A stretch of 64,000 bases of DNA from CAZTHK01 sp964613215 (GTDB lineage Bacteria; Krumholzibacteriota; Krumholzibacteriia; Krumholzibacteriales; CAZTHK01): NCBI GenBank assembly GCA_964613215.1, contig CAZTHK010000013.1, positions 1 to 64,000 of the forward strand. The letters run 5' to 3'. The translations under genes were made by a program, and so were the position numbers. Each line of letters begins with the position of its first letter. The first letter of the stretch is position 1. The notes under the pieces are model-generated. The model was not told the origin of the DNA and searched no databases. It worked only from the letters and a program-made list of their open reading frames with translations. Shown piece after piece: positions 54,145 to 63,565 of this stretch.

Positions 54145-54935
54145 CGCATTTCCTCCATTGGCTGCCTGTCTGTTTGACCGATGTTATCAGGTTGGAAAGC
54201 CGGAATTCAAGAGGGGTTTACTCAATAGCTGCATCAGGATATCAGTTTCCAAATAGTGATAAGAGCATGATAAGGGGGTGCCCTCCGGATAATGGTCTAA
54301 GAGTCTGAGGTCTGTAGCGCCGGCGAACAGGCTTCCTGGTTAGGCGGGCAGAACCGGCAGGCCGGTTATAAAATGATGCGGCTGGCACTGGTTTGGCGGC
54401 CGCGGATACCGGCGGTTTATACTGCGCACCGGGGTTGAAACAGGTCAGGTAAAAGGAGAACCTGCCAATTGAACCAAAAGGGAATATTCAAGTAGCGTTG
54501 ACACAAATGGTTGAAAGAGGCCAGCGGGGAAAAATACTGCATCCCGGAATGATGGTGAGCACGCAACCGGGATGCCGTACAGGAAGGAGGAGATGGCCAG
54601 GCGGAGGGTTGCCTTCTGTGACAGTCCGGCTGGTTGTCGCCTCCGGATATCAAATGAAGTATCAGGCGGGGATCAGCATGAACGGGTTTTCTGACTGGTG
54701 CTCTCCGCCGGGAATCATTCTGAAGCGTGGAATGGTTACACCCGCCCCGGGAGAATAAATCACCAATATCATGGAATGCACCCGTTCCGGGCGGAATGGC
54801 CGATTCCGGTTTGAGATTTTTCACGGCTGACCCGGAACAGCCGGCGGGATGGTTCATGAGTAGAGGGATGTTGATATGATTTTGTCAGCGGATAGATCGA
54901 AGATGCCATTCAATCAATAAGCAGGGGAGGTAAAT
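54145..54935. other. Long gap before GAPDH, no gene supported
   Basis: About 790 bases. Frames on both strands (up to ~146 codons) have shadow-like composition, no ribosome sites and no family resemblance I can see. Given the decay elsewhere, an unrecognisable pseudogene is possible. Confidence 0.35.
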
Positions 54936-55928
54936 ATGGCAGCAAAGGTCGCAATTAACGGATTGGGCAGGATAGGACGGGCCACTCTGAAGATCATACT
55001 GGACCGGCCTGAACTGGATCTGGTAGCCATCAATGATCTGGTTCCTCCGGAGAATCTTGCATATCTGCTCAAGTATGACACCGCATACGGACAGTATCTG
55101 AGGTCTGTGGATGCAGGCGAGGGCACTCTGGTGGTGGATGGCAAGAAGTGCCAGGCCCTCAGCGTCAAGGACCCGGAGGAGCTCCCCTGGGATGAACTGG
55201 GAGTTGAGATAGTATTCGAGTGCACCGGCCTGTTTACCACCAGGGAGGGTCTGGAGAAACACCTCAAGGCCGGAGCCGGGCATGCCATACTCTCTGCTCC
55301 GGGGAAGAGTCCCGAGATAGTAACTGTGGTTCACGGAGTTAACTCTGAGGAAAAGCCGGAGATGTTCTCCTGCGCCAGCTGCACCACCAATTCCATAACT
55401 CCGGTAGTAGAGATCTTCGGCCGGCATATCGGAATCAAGAAGGCCATGATGAGCACCATTCATGCCTATACCTCCACGCAGGGATTAGTAGACGGACCGG
55501 CCGATAAGTACCGCCGGGGGCGGGCCGCTGCAGCCAACATCGTTCCCACCACCACCGGAGCCGCCATCGCCACCACCAAGGTTCTTCCGCAGTATGAAGG
55601 CCGTTTCGACGGGGTGGCATTGAGGGTTCCGGTTACCCTTGGCTCGGTCTCCGATATCACCATATTGGCCGAACGGAAGACCAGCGCGGAAGAGGTGAAT
55701 GATATTTTCATCCAGGAATCCGAAACGGATAAGTATAAGGATGTACTGACAGTGTCACATGATCCCATCGTATCATCGGATATCATCCTGGACCCCCATG
55801 CGGCCATAGTGGATGCCACTATGACCAAGGTAGTGGACGGTGATCTGGTAAAGGTAATGTCATGGTATGACAACGAATGGGGCTATTCCCATCAGATGGT
55901 CCGGGAGGCTGTCCGACTGATCAGCTGA
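54936..55928 (+). CDS. gap: Glyceraldehyde-3-phosphate dehydrogenase
   Basis: 330 residues, complete. The NAD-binding start AAKVAINGLGRIGRATLKII is followed by AINDLVPPENLAYLLKYDT (acidic residue after strand two, so NAD is favoured), the catalytic cysteine in FSCASCTTNSITP, HAYTSTQ (catalytic His), the phosphate-site run RRGRAAAANIVPTTTGAA and the ending WYDNEWGYSHQMV. GGGGAGG lies upstream. Central glycolytic/gluconeogenic enzyme, cytoplasmic. A lactate dehydrogenase gene 1.5 kb on may recycle the NADH made. Confidence 0.96.
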   Translation: MAAKVAINGLGRIGRATLKIILDRPELDLVAINDLVPPENLAYLLKYDTAYGQYLRSVDAGEGTLVVDGKKCQALSVKDPEELPWDELGVEIVFECTGLFTTREGLEKHLKAGAGHAILSAPGKSPEIVTVVHGVNSEEKPEMFSCASCTTNSITPVVEIFGRHIGIKKAMMSTIHAYTSTQGLVDGPADKYRRGRAAAANIVPTTTGAAIATTKVLPQYEGRFDGVALRVPVTLGSVSDITILAERKTSAEEVNDIFIQESETDKYKDVLTVSHDPIVSSDIILDPHAAIVDATMTKVVDGDLVKVMSWYDNEWGYSHQMVREAVRLIS

Positions 55929-56004
55929 TCACCGCCTGGGTGAGTAATACCTTCCGGCTGAAGCAACATATTCTAAATCCGGACTAATCAGGAAAGAAGC
56001 CGTC

Positions 56005-56435
56005 ATGGCCAGGGAAGAGAAGAAATCAATCGATCTTAAGGTTGCCAGTGCAAGATCGAGCGATGTAGGCAATGGAACAGCATACTTATGGCATGTTCGA
56101 GATCAGATTGATGGTGGCATCCACCGGTCCGGGCGGAACTGATATATGTACCCGTTCCGGACAAGAAGGGCCGGCTTAAGATTCTGCAGATACACACCAG
56201 GGATATGCCGCTGGAGGAGTATGTCGACCGTGAATCAATTGCGGACCGGACCGAACGGTACACCGGTGCGGATCTGGAGAATCTGGTACGGAAGGCCGGA
56301 CTGGAGGCTCTCAGAAATGACCCTGATGCCGATACCGTCCCCATGGCCTTCTTCGAAGATTCCCTCAGGGACACCCGGCCCAGTGTAACTCCTGAGATTT
56401 TTATGAATAATAATGGCAGGGTGTCCGGGAACTAA
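56005..56435 (+). pseudogene. Cdc48/VAT-like AAA ATPase with only its two ends left
   Basis: AGGAAAG and an ATG begin MAREEKKSIDLKVASARSSD and VGNGTAY, the start of the Cdc48 N-domain. After DQIDGGIHRSGRN (compare DIIDPALLRPGRF) a frame change leads to IYVPVPDKKGRLKILQIHTR, DMPLEEYVDRESIADRTERY and TGADLENLVRKAGLEAL, the last ~100 residues of the second AAA module. Roughly 600 residues, including both Walker sites, are missing. It follows GAPDH by 76 nt. Confidence 0.75.
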
Positions 56436-56584
56436 AGCTGATATTGCTTGCCGGAAAACAAGAGGGAGCCCTGGGCCAGAGGCAGTGTTTGGCGGGATGG
56501 CATACCATTTCACTACCTTAATTGTAGATGTTCGGGCTCCCTCCGGGGTTCTGCCGGAATATATATTCCCCTCCGGCTGTTAAT

Positions 56585-57034
56585 CTATTTTAACTCTATC
56601 TTGTTTTTTTCCCTCTTCTTATGCTCCTTCTTGGGAAGCTTGACCTCCAGCAGTCCGTCCTTGAGCCGGGCATCCACATTTTCCTCGTCTACTTCTGCGG
56701 GCAGGCGGAAGACCCGTCCGAACGAGCCGTAACTGCGTTCGCAGCAGTAGTAGTTTTCTTCCTCTTCTTCCTTTTCCCTCTTCATCTCGCCGGTGACCTT
56801 AAGGGTGCTTCCCTCTACCGGGATGTGGGTATCCTCCTTCTTCACTCCGGGCAATTCAGCACTGAGAAGAAAGTGATCCTTCTTATCCACCAGATCGGCT
56901 GCAGGTATCCAGTCCACATCCGGCTGCAGTTCCCTGGTCATCCATCTGATGGGGAAGAATTCCGGGAACAGCCTGTCCAGAAACTCTTCTGTCCTGGAAA
57001 GCCCCCTTCCCGGTCTATGTCTTATCAATGCCAT
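56585..57034 (-). CDS. Small heat-shock protein (Hsp20 family)
   Basis: 149 residues from MALIRHRPGRGLSRTEEFLD; an ATG eleven codons earlier is possible. N-terminal variable arm of ~45 residues, then the alpha-crystallin domain: DVDWIPAADLVDKKDHFLLS, ELPGVKKEDTHIPVEGSTL and FGRVFRLPAEVDEENVDARL, with the conserved KDGLLEVKLPK. The CCERSYGSF turn has an unusual pair of cysteines. ATP-independent holdase for unfolding proteins, opposite in strand to the flanking genes. Confidence 0.93.
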   Translation of the reverse strand: MALIRHRPGRGLSRTEEFLDRLFPEFFPIRWMTRELQPDVDWIPAADLVDKKDHFLLSAELPGVKKEDTHIPVEGSTLKVTGEMKREKEEEEENYYCCERSYGSFGRVFRLPAEVDEENVDARLKDGLLEVKLPKKEHKKREKNKIELK

Positions 57035-57395
57035 AGATATCACATCCCTTTCTCCATTGTTAATCAATCCGGATTACCATCCGGAGATCCGGCCGGATTC
57101 CAGCAGGAGTTCTGTGGGAAATCCAGCCGCAATCCGGTTCTTGAATGCATTCTTACACCTTTGCAGGATTGGTTAAAGTGGCTGATTCTTTAATATTCTG
57201 ACTTTATTCCACGCCGTGGGAGGTCGCCGTAATGGTAAAACGGTTGGGAGTGGCCGAGCATAGCTTTCAGGCAGGCATTTAACCGCCCGGGTGAAGAATG
57301 AGGTCAGGATAATGTGGATTGAGACGGTGTTTGCTGCCTCTTCGCTGGTGTAGAATGACGGTAAATGAATTTTGTATCAGCGGGGGAGGAGAGAT

Positions 57396-58349
57396 ATGCA
57401 GGATCAGGGAAGGCCGAAGGTTTCAGTGATAGGTGTTGGGGCAGTGGGGGGAACCTATGCGTTCAGTCTGATGAACAGCGGTATGGCCAGAGAGATTGTA
57501 CTGGTGGACAGGGACAGGGCCAAAGCCGAGAGCCAGAGCATGGACCTGAATCACTGTCTCAGTTTCACCAATCCGGTCAACATTCATTCCGGGGATTTCA
57601 GCGATTGCAGGGGATCCGACCTGGTGGTAATAACCGCCGGGACTTCTCAGAAACCCGGTCAGACCAGGCTCGACCTGGTGCAGAAAAATACCGCTATATT
57701 CAGGGATATTATACCGAAGATTGTAGAACATTCCCCTGACAGCATCATACTGGTGGTGACTAATCCTGTGGATGTTCTGACCTACGTTACCCTCAGAATC
57801 TCCGGATTTGATTGCAGCAGGGTTATGGGTTCGGGGACGGTTCTGGACACCTCCAGATTCCGTTATATGATAGCACTGCGGTGCAAGGTGGATGTGAGAA
57901 ATGTACATGCCTATATGATCGGGGAGCATGGTGACACCGAACTCCCGGTATGGAGCATGGCCAATATAGGAGGGGTAAAACTGGAGAAGTACTGTCCCCT
58001 TTGCGGGGAAGGATGCCGCTACCGTCTGGAGATGGAAGAGATTCTGGATGAAGTAAGAAATTCGGCTTACAAGATAGTGGAGGCCAAGGGGTCCACCTCA
58101 TATGCGGTTGCCCTCTCCATGCTGAAGATAACCTCTGCCATACTGCGGGATGAAAACTCGTTGCTATGTGTGTCCTCCATGATGGAGGAACAGTACGGGG
58201 TCAGTGAGGTATGCCTGGGTATGCCCTCGGTGGTCAATAGATCGGGGGTGGGCCAGACACTCCATCTGGGACTGAATGATAAGGAACGGGAGCTGTTCGA
58301 TAAATCCGCCCGGACCATCAGGGATGTGATAGATTCCCTGGAATTCTGA
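57396..58349 (+). CDS. ldh: L-lactate dehydrogenase
   Basis: 317 residues from MQDQGRPKVSVIGVGAVGGT, with GGAGGAG 7 nt upstream; an ATG eight codons earlier is weaker. NAD fold VSVIGVGAVGGTYAF, specificity loop AGTSQKPGQTRLDLV with Gln at the position that separates lactate from malate dehydrogenases, VVTNPVDVLTYV, and the catalytic histidine in MIGEHGDTELPVWS. A four-cysteine insertion (KYCPLCGEGCRYR) after that loop is unusual and could bind metal. Converts pyruvate and NADH to lactate. Confidence 0.88.
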   Translation: MQDQGRPKVSVIGVGAVGGTYAFSLMNSGMAREIVLVDRDRAKAESQSMDLNHCLSFTNPVNIHSGDFSDCRGSDLVVITAGTSQKPGQTRLDLVQKNTAIFRDIIPKIVEHSPDSIILVVTNPVDVLTYVTLRISGFDCSRVMGSGTVLDTSRFRYMIALRCKVDVRNVHAYMIGEHGDTELPVWSMANIGGVKLEKYCPLCGEGCRYRLEMEEILDEVRNSAYKIVEAKGSTSYAVALSMLKITSAILRDENSLLCVSSMMEEQYGVSEVCLGMPSVVNRSGVGQTLHLGLNDKERELFDKSARTIRDVIDSLEF

Positions 58350-58545
58350 GTCTGCTGATGGGGGATCCGGATTTACTCTCCTGATGAAGGCATAAGACCA
58401 CTGGTATTAAGGCTGTTTGGGAGGATTGAGAGTGATGATGATTTTTTGCCCTGCCCGGCGGTATACAGTCAGCATAACACCGGATCTGGAGATTGAATGA
58501 ATATCCGCCCTGCGAAAAGCTTTTTAGAAATGGATAGGAACCATC

Positions 58546-59625
58546 ATGGAGGTGAGCCGTGATCCTTCCTATTTCCCCTATCGCTACGGACACGCCATAT
58601 GGAGTTTTATAACCGCCCGCTGGGGTGACCGGGTAATTGATGAACTGTCTGGACAGTGGAAAAACAGAGCGGATTACCATCGACCGGTTTGCCCGGCTTC
58701 AGCCCGCCTGGTCTCCGGATGTAAGAACCATAGCCCTGGTAACAGACAGATCTGAATCGACCGATATGGAAGAGCTGGATTTTGGCCCGGTGGTTATCGG
58801 CCTGATGGACCTGGACACTGAAGAGACGGATGTTATTTCAATGCCCGGCGCCTCCAAACATATCAACCCCCGGTTCTCTCCGGACGGAGAATATATCTAC
58901 ATGGTTGCCGACCCGGAGGGGTTCAGCGACATATTCCGGTACAGTCTGAATGAACAGAAGTTTTCCCGTATTGCCAGCATAGCCACCGGCATATCCGGGC
59001 TGACCGGTCTCTCCCCCGCCCTCACCGTGGCCGGTGAGACCGGCGATCTCTTCTTCAACGTATTTTATGATATGGAATACCGGGTTCATTCCATGGCTTC
59101 AGAAGAGGTGGGGAAGGTAGCAGAAAACCTGGATCTCGAGTATGATCTGAAGGAGGATAGCGGTTTTACTCCCCAAACGGCGGGGAGTGTTACGGTGGAA
59201 CGTTATCTGGAGAAAACGGATGCCACCCTCCCCCGGAGCCCCGGTTTCGACAGAAGCGATTACCATCCCAGCCTGAAGCTGGTGTATGCGGGTATGACCT
59301 CGGTGGGGATTGCCGCAGACCGGTTCGGTTCATCCGTGCCGGGGGGGACATCATTCCTGTTCAGTGATATGCTGGGGGATTACAATTTGGGGTTACTGCT
59401 TATGCATCCGGATCCATAGAGGATATGGGATGGGAGGTTTTCTATCAGAGTCTCAAACACCGGTATAACTGGGGAGGATTGGCGGGGCATCTCTCCTATC
59501 GCTCCGTAAGTACTTATAGCCGGGTTGATACTGTGGAGGTGAACGGGGATAGAGTTCAGGCCCGGGAGTACAATCTGGTTACCACCCGCCAATTTCCCGG
59601 GATGCCCGGCCGTTCAGTGGATGGG
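58546..59625 (+). pseudogene. Remnant of a protease-like/TolB-propeller/outer-membrane protein
   Basis: SRDPSYFPYRYGHAIWSFIT begins the frame, matching the end of the peptidase-like domain of this large family. One frame over come the TolB-type propeller blades (FARLQPAWSPDVRTIALVTD, HINPRFSPDGEYIYMVADPE, GISGLTGLSPALTVA) and the barrel start GMTSVGIAADRFGSSVPGGT. A second frameshift near 59400 precedes MGWEVFYQSLKHRYNWGGLA. The rest of the barrel is missing and the next gene begins. The family normally exceeds 900 residues, so this is a multiply deleted pseudogene. Confidence 0.65.
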
Positions 59626-59628
59626 CCC

Positions 59629-60204
59629 TTACGGCCGGAGTTCGATGATCTTCTCCAGCAGAACCTGGTCGGTTCCGGAGCCGTAGTAATCCACCATGGC
59701 CTTCTGGCCGTGCTTTTCTATCGTATGGCCATCGCTGATGTTACTGAAACCGCATTTGAGGAATAGTTTCCAGGAGGCGATATTATCTATTTCGGCGGTT
59801 ACCCGCATCATTTCTGCTCCGCTCTCCAGCGCCTTGTCAAGCAGGGCATGGACCAGTTTAACTGCCAGGCCGGTGCCCCGGAATTCCTTCAATACCCCTA
59901 TCTGCCAGAGGAAGAATATCCGGGGGTTCCTCTGGGACTTGAATCCCAGCACGTATCCGGCCAGCCGGTCGCCGTGCCGGTATATGAATATGGAATCCCC
60001 GAAATATTCCTGCATGATCTTGTAGAAATGGACCGGGTGTTGAACCAGCCCCCTGCACCTGCCTGCCAGTTCATGGATTAACCTGTAGTCAGATCCGAAG
60101 GGGTTCTCCGGTTCTCCAGGTATTCTTCGGTTAGTTCTTTTGATCCTATATCCTTTCTGTAGGTGAGTCCTCCGCCTTTGAATTTGTCCAGGCCCTCTTC
60201 GCAA
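59629..60204 (-). CDS. GNAT-family N-acetyltransferase (EctA-like)
   Basis: 191 residues as open, but the first ~40 overlap the purD 3' end by 127 nt and are probably not translated; no good internal start is seen before FGSDYRLIHELAG. The GNAT core is clear: DRLAGYVLGFKSQRNPRIFF, LWQIGVLKEFRGTGLAVKLV (acetyl-CoA loop RGTGLA), and TAEIDNIASWKLFLKCGFSN. The arrangement resembles diaminobutyrate acetyltransferases of ectoine synthesis, but no ectoine genes are nearby, so the substrate is unknown. Confidence 0.78.
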   Translation of the reverse strand: MRRGPGQIQRRRTHLQKGYRIKRTNRRIPGEPENPFGSDYRLIHELAGRCRGLVQHPVHFYKIMQEYFGDSIFIYRHGDRLAGYVLGFKSQRNPRIFFLWQIGVLKEFRGTGLAVKLVHALLDKALESGAEMMRVTAEIDNIASWKLFLKCGFSNISDGHTIEKHGQKAMVDYYGSGTDQVLLEKIIELRP

Positions 60205-61412
60205 ATTGTTCTTGCCCGGGGAACGGTATCTCCGATGCCGGTGACTGCAAATGTTCTGGGACTGGGCTGATATACTCCCTCTTCCACCTCGAAGCAGGAC
60301 TGGAACATCTGCCTGTTTTCAGTTTCGATCTCACCGGGATCGAATTCCACCCGCACATTTTCAGCAGGAGTGGGAAAACCGGGAGGAACCAGATATTTGC
60401 ATACCGTGGCCTTCGACTGGAATTCTATATCCAGTTCATCCAGGCGCTGCTCCGATATGGCTGCCAGTATATCGCTCATGGGGGTCTCGAGTATGGGTAC
60501 GATATTCAGTATCTCGGAATCTCCCGCTCTAACATTGTATTCCAGCAGCATCAACCCATTCTCCGTCAGCATGAACTGACCGGAAAGTATCCCCTTGTAC
60601 TCCTCATTGTATTCTTCTCTCAGTATATCTATGGTCTTCTGCATCAGGTCGAGGGCCTGCTGAAAAAGCTTCCTGTTCAGGAAGGGAAGCAGGTGATCGC
60701 TGTCGCTGTAGGAACCCATCCCGGGTGTATTCAGTCCCTGATTGCCCTCTTCCAGAAGCTTATAGTCCCTGGTCAGGGGCATGGGGACAACACTTCTGCC
60801 GTCGATGAACGCCTGAAGGGTGAATTCCTCCCCCTCGATTTTTTGCTCGATCAGCAGATAGGGCAATCCTCCTATATTGTCTTCGAAGATTTCCCTGGTG
60901 TAATCCTTTGCTTCCTGCTTGCTGTGCAGCTGTATTCCCATCACCTTTACTCCGTCTCCTTCGGTTACCCCGGCCGGTTTTACTGCAAAGTCCCGGTCGG
61001 TATTATCTATACAGTCCAGGGCTCCCTTGAGGTCGTGGAAGGAGCGGAAATCCGGAGTCATGTTGAGCCCGTGCCGCCTCATGAAGTTCCTTACAAAGAG
61101 TTTGTCCGATTCCAGCCTGGAACAGAATTGACTGGGTCCAACAGAAGGTATCCCCTCCTCCTCCAGAAGATCGGTTGTTCCCCTCTTAAGGGTCATCTCC
61201 GGGCTTACGAATACCAGATCGGCTCCGATTTTTCGGGCGTAGTCCAGAATCTGGTATTTGTCCTTGAGATTACCTATCTGAAACCCGGTGGAGATTTCTG
61301 CGATTCCGGGATTCTTCTTGTCCATGAATGAATACAGCTCCACCCCCTCGCTGGCCAGAGACTTTCCTATGGCGTGGGCTTTCCCCCATCTTCCTGCAAT
61401 TAATATTTTCAT
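60078..61412 (-). CDS. purD: Phosphoribosylamine-glycine ligase
   Basis: 444 residues with AAGGAGGTC upstream. ATP-grasp ligase of purine synthesis: N-domain start MKILIAGRWGKAHAIGKSLA, SPEMTLKRGTTDLLEEEGIP, grasp motifs DFAVKPAGVTEGDGVKVMG and LIEQKIEGEEFTLQAFIDG, MPLTRDYKLLEEGNQGLNT, and the metal-binding ENGLMLLEYNVRAGDSE. It differs from bacterial housekeeping PurD in the shortened N-domain glycine loop (AGRWGKAHA) and looks more like archaeal-type members. It makes glycinamide ribonucleotide from phosphoribosylamine, glycine and ATP. Confidence 0.88.
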   Translation of the reverse strand: MKILIAGRWGKAHAIGKSLASEGVELYSFMDKKNPGIAEISTGFQIGNLKDKYQILDYARKIGADLVFVSPEMTLKRGTTDLLEEEGIPSVGPSQFCSRLESDKLFVRNFMRRHGLNMTPDFRSFHDLKGALDCIDNTDRDFAVKPAGVTEGDGVKVMGIQLHSKQEAKDYTREIFEDNIGGLPYLLIEQKIEGEEFTLQAFIDGRSVVPMPLTRDYKLLEEGNQGLNTPGMGSYSDSDHLLPFLNRKLFQQALDLMQKTIDILREEYNEEYKGILSGQFMLTENGLMLLEYNVRAGDSEILNIVPILETPMSDILAAISEQRLDELDIEFQSKATVCKYLVPPGFPTPAENVRVEFDPGEIETENRQMFQSCFEVEEGVYQPSPRTFAVTGIGDTVPRARTICEEGLDKFKGGGLTYRKDIGSKELTEEYLENRRTPSDLTTG

Positions 61413-61550
61413 CTCAGTGACCTCCTTCTATGGTTATCAGCCGGCCGCAAAATTACAGCTCCATCCCTTGTGTTGGGGAATAATCGAATTTTCACCGGCG
61501 GGCTATTTCTGATGATTTTGAAATATCCGGTAAATTTCCGGGTATCAACT

Positions 61551-62207
61551 TTATTTCCCCCCTCCTTTCCGGCTGACCCGTTGGGTCTCTTCCGATCCGG
61601 CCATAATATCCAGCACCTCCCGGTCCGGCACGTCGTACCACTTCTGATAGACCTGGGCTACCGCCCGGAAACCCGGGGGAGTCTCCAGTATCACTGCATC
61701 ATCCGCCATTTTTTCCAGCTTGCCGGCCACCCCGGGGCCGGCTACCGGGGCGGCTACAACTATCTTGCCCGCTTTTCTCTTCCGGCAGAGGGCCAGTGCC
61801 GCCCTCATGGTAGAACCCATGGCCACACCGTCGTCCACCAGGATGACGGTTCTACCCTCTATTTCAGGCAGGGGCTCTCCCCCTCTCAGTACCTCCACTC
61901 TCCTTCGGATCTCATCTTTCTGTTCCTGTATGATACGGTTAATATCTTCTCCGGAAGGATACCCGGCCGAACTCAGAATGACCGGATCTCCATCTTCTGC
62001 AACAGCTCCGAACCCGGATTCGGGGTTATGAGGATAGGGGAGTTTCCTGCAGATAATCAGCGTAAAATCGGATTCCAGGTGAAGAGCTACATGGTACCCC
62101 ACCTCCACGCCACCTCTGGGAATGGCCAGTACAATGGGATTCTCTCCCCTGTAATTTTCCAGAGACCGGGCCAGTTTTTTTCCTGCATCTTTTCTGTCTT
62201 TGAACAT
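61551..62207 (-). CDS. Phosphoribosyltransferase-fold protein
   Basis: 218 residues. The PRPP loop TVILVDDGVAMGSTMRAALA has the acidic pair and the GST turn. The upstream hood-like segment PIVLAIPRGGVEVGYHVALH is typical of the stand-alone PRTase family often called a predicted phosphoribosyltransferase, alongside GFGAVAEDGDPVILS. The C-terminal basic tail (RVSRKGGGK) is short. The substrate base is not known; some relatives are linked with stress or hydrolase genes rather than purine salvage. Confidence 0.85.
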   Translation of the reverse strand: MFKDRKDAGKKLARSLENYRGENPIVLAIPRGGVEVGYHVALHLESDFTLIICRKLPYPHNPESGFGAVAEDGDPVILSSAGYPSGEDINRIIQEQKDEIRRRVEVLRGGEPLPEIEGRTVILVDDGVAMGSTMRAALALCRKRKAGKIVVAAPVAGPGVAGKLEKMADDAVILETPPGFRAVAQVYQKWYDVPDREVLDIMAGSEETQRVSRKGGGK

Positions 62208-62321
62208 AGCTTCACCCTGATGAAAAAATCATCTGGATATTCTCTAATCTAACCGTTATAGCTGGTGTTGACTTGCATCGTTAATATGTTAACCTGTTGA
62301 AGGACAGAGAGTAAATCGGCC

Positions 62322-62660
62322 TTATCCACTTTTCGCTGACCCTTTTCCACCCATTTTGCCTGCCTCAGCCGGGTGCAGAGGTTTTCTGAAACCCTTTTTC
62401 AGCCCCCTTTGATCAGCCGGAATAGCGAATCCGGTATACCGCTCCCCTCTGTCATCAGACACCAGTATAATACCGCCGGGCAGGAAGAGTATGTCTACCG
62501 GCCTGCCCCGGGCTCTGCCGCCGTTGAGTCATCCACCGGCGAAGACTTCCGGTTGTTCCGGTTCCCCTTCCTACACAGGGATCCTTGCCACCCGGCACCC
62601 TATCGGTACCGTCCTGTTCCATGAACCGTGTTCTGCTATAAAAATGGTTAATGTTTTTAT
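62322..62660 (-). pseudogene. PQQ-type sugar (sorbosone-like) dehydrogenase, C-terminal remnant
   Basis: The frame reads IFIAEHGSWNRTVPIGCRVA and RIPV, then TAG, EGEPEQPEVFAGG, TGA (where the family has Trp), and LNGGRARGRPVDILFLPGG with ILVSDDRGERYTGF. This is the last two blades of the soluble PQQ glucose/sorbosone dehydrogenase family. Two nonsense codons and loss of the N-terminal four fifths show decay. The tail beyond YTGF is not native. The rest of the 560-base gap holds no other gene. Confidence 0.7.
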
Positions 62661-62773
62661 GAATTATATGGATTAGTATTTTTCCGGCTAATGTTAAAAA
62701 AAGATTGGAAAGTTGGTTCACCATACTTTATACTGACTTATATCTACTTTGGAAATCTAATCAGGGGGAGTGA

Positions 62774-63565
62774 ATGTCTTATAACATACTTCTGGTCGAT
62801 GACGATCCCGAATTCAGGGAAGAAATGGATGCTTTTCTGGAAGATTATCATATCGTACATGCTGGAACGGGTGATGAAGCCCTGGAGATTCTGGACCAGC
62901 CCAATGAGGTAGACCTGGTAATTCTGGACGTCAGAATGCCGGGACGGAAGGGGACCGAGATTCTTACCGAGATCAAACGGCGTCAGCCCGAACTGGGTGT
63001 TATCATGCTGACCGCATACAGCTCCAAGAATGTAGCCATAGCCTCCCTGAAGGGAGATGCGGACGACTATATCGAAAAACCGGTGGATATCGAAAAGATG
63101 GAAAGGAGTATTCACAGTCTTCTTCACGGGGAGGGGGGCGGCAGAGAGGATTTTGCCCCCGATTCAGAGGGTAAGATCGAGAGGGTAAAGGAATTTCTGG
63201 AGAGAAACTACGACAAGAGGGTGAGTCTGGAGGATGTGGCGGAGCTGGTATATCTGAGCCCTAAATACCTCAGCAGATTGTTCAAGGAGGTAACCGGGAT
63301 AGGTTTCAACCAGTACCGGCTGGCGAGAAAAATGGAAAAGGCCAGAGAGATACTCACCGAAACAGGTCTAACTGTTAATGAGATATCATACCGGCTGGGT
63401 TACCGGAATATGGAATCGTTTATCCGGATGTTCAAGAAACTTATCGGACTGACGCCTACCCAATACCGGGAATCACAGTCTGAGCATGCGCCAGATTCGA
63501 AGAAAAAAGCCGGTGAGGAAGAAGTTACCGGAAAATTGTCTCCCCCGGGCGGAGTGGAAACCTGA
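62774..63565 (+). CDS. Response regulator with AraC-type DNA-binding domain
   Basis: 263 residues. Receiver domain (1-120): acidic pocket LLVDDDPEF, phospho-acceptor Asp52 in LVILDVRMPG, the switch threonine in MLTAYSS and lysine in YIEKPVD. A linker precedes an AraC/XylS double helix-turn-helix at about 140-240 (RVSLEDVAELVYLSPKYLSR, LTVNEISYRLGYRNMESFIR, GLTPTQYRES). A YesN-like transcription factor. The stop shares a base with the next start, so it is coupled to the PAS protein, its probable sensor. Confidence 0.93.
   Translation: MSYNILLVDDDPEFREEMDAFLEDYHIVHAGTGDEALEILDQPNEVDLVILDVRMPGRKGTEILTEIKRRQPELGVIMLTAYSSKNVAIASLKGDADDYIEKPVDIEKMERSIHSLLHGEGGGREDFAPDSEGKIERVKEFLERNYDKRVSLEDVAELVYLSPKYLSRLFKEVTGIGFNQYRLARKMEKAREILTETGLTVNEISYRLGYRNMESFIRMFKKLIGLTPTQYRESQSEHAPDSKKKAGEEEVTGKLSPPGGVET

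Noticed and set aside
54417..54857. 146-codon frame on the minus strand before GAPDH
   Set aside because: Composition is shadow-like (many His, Pro, Arg), with no start context and no family resemblance.
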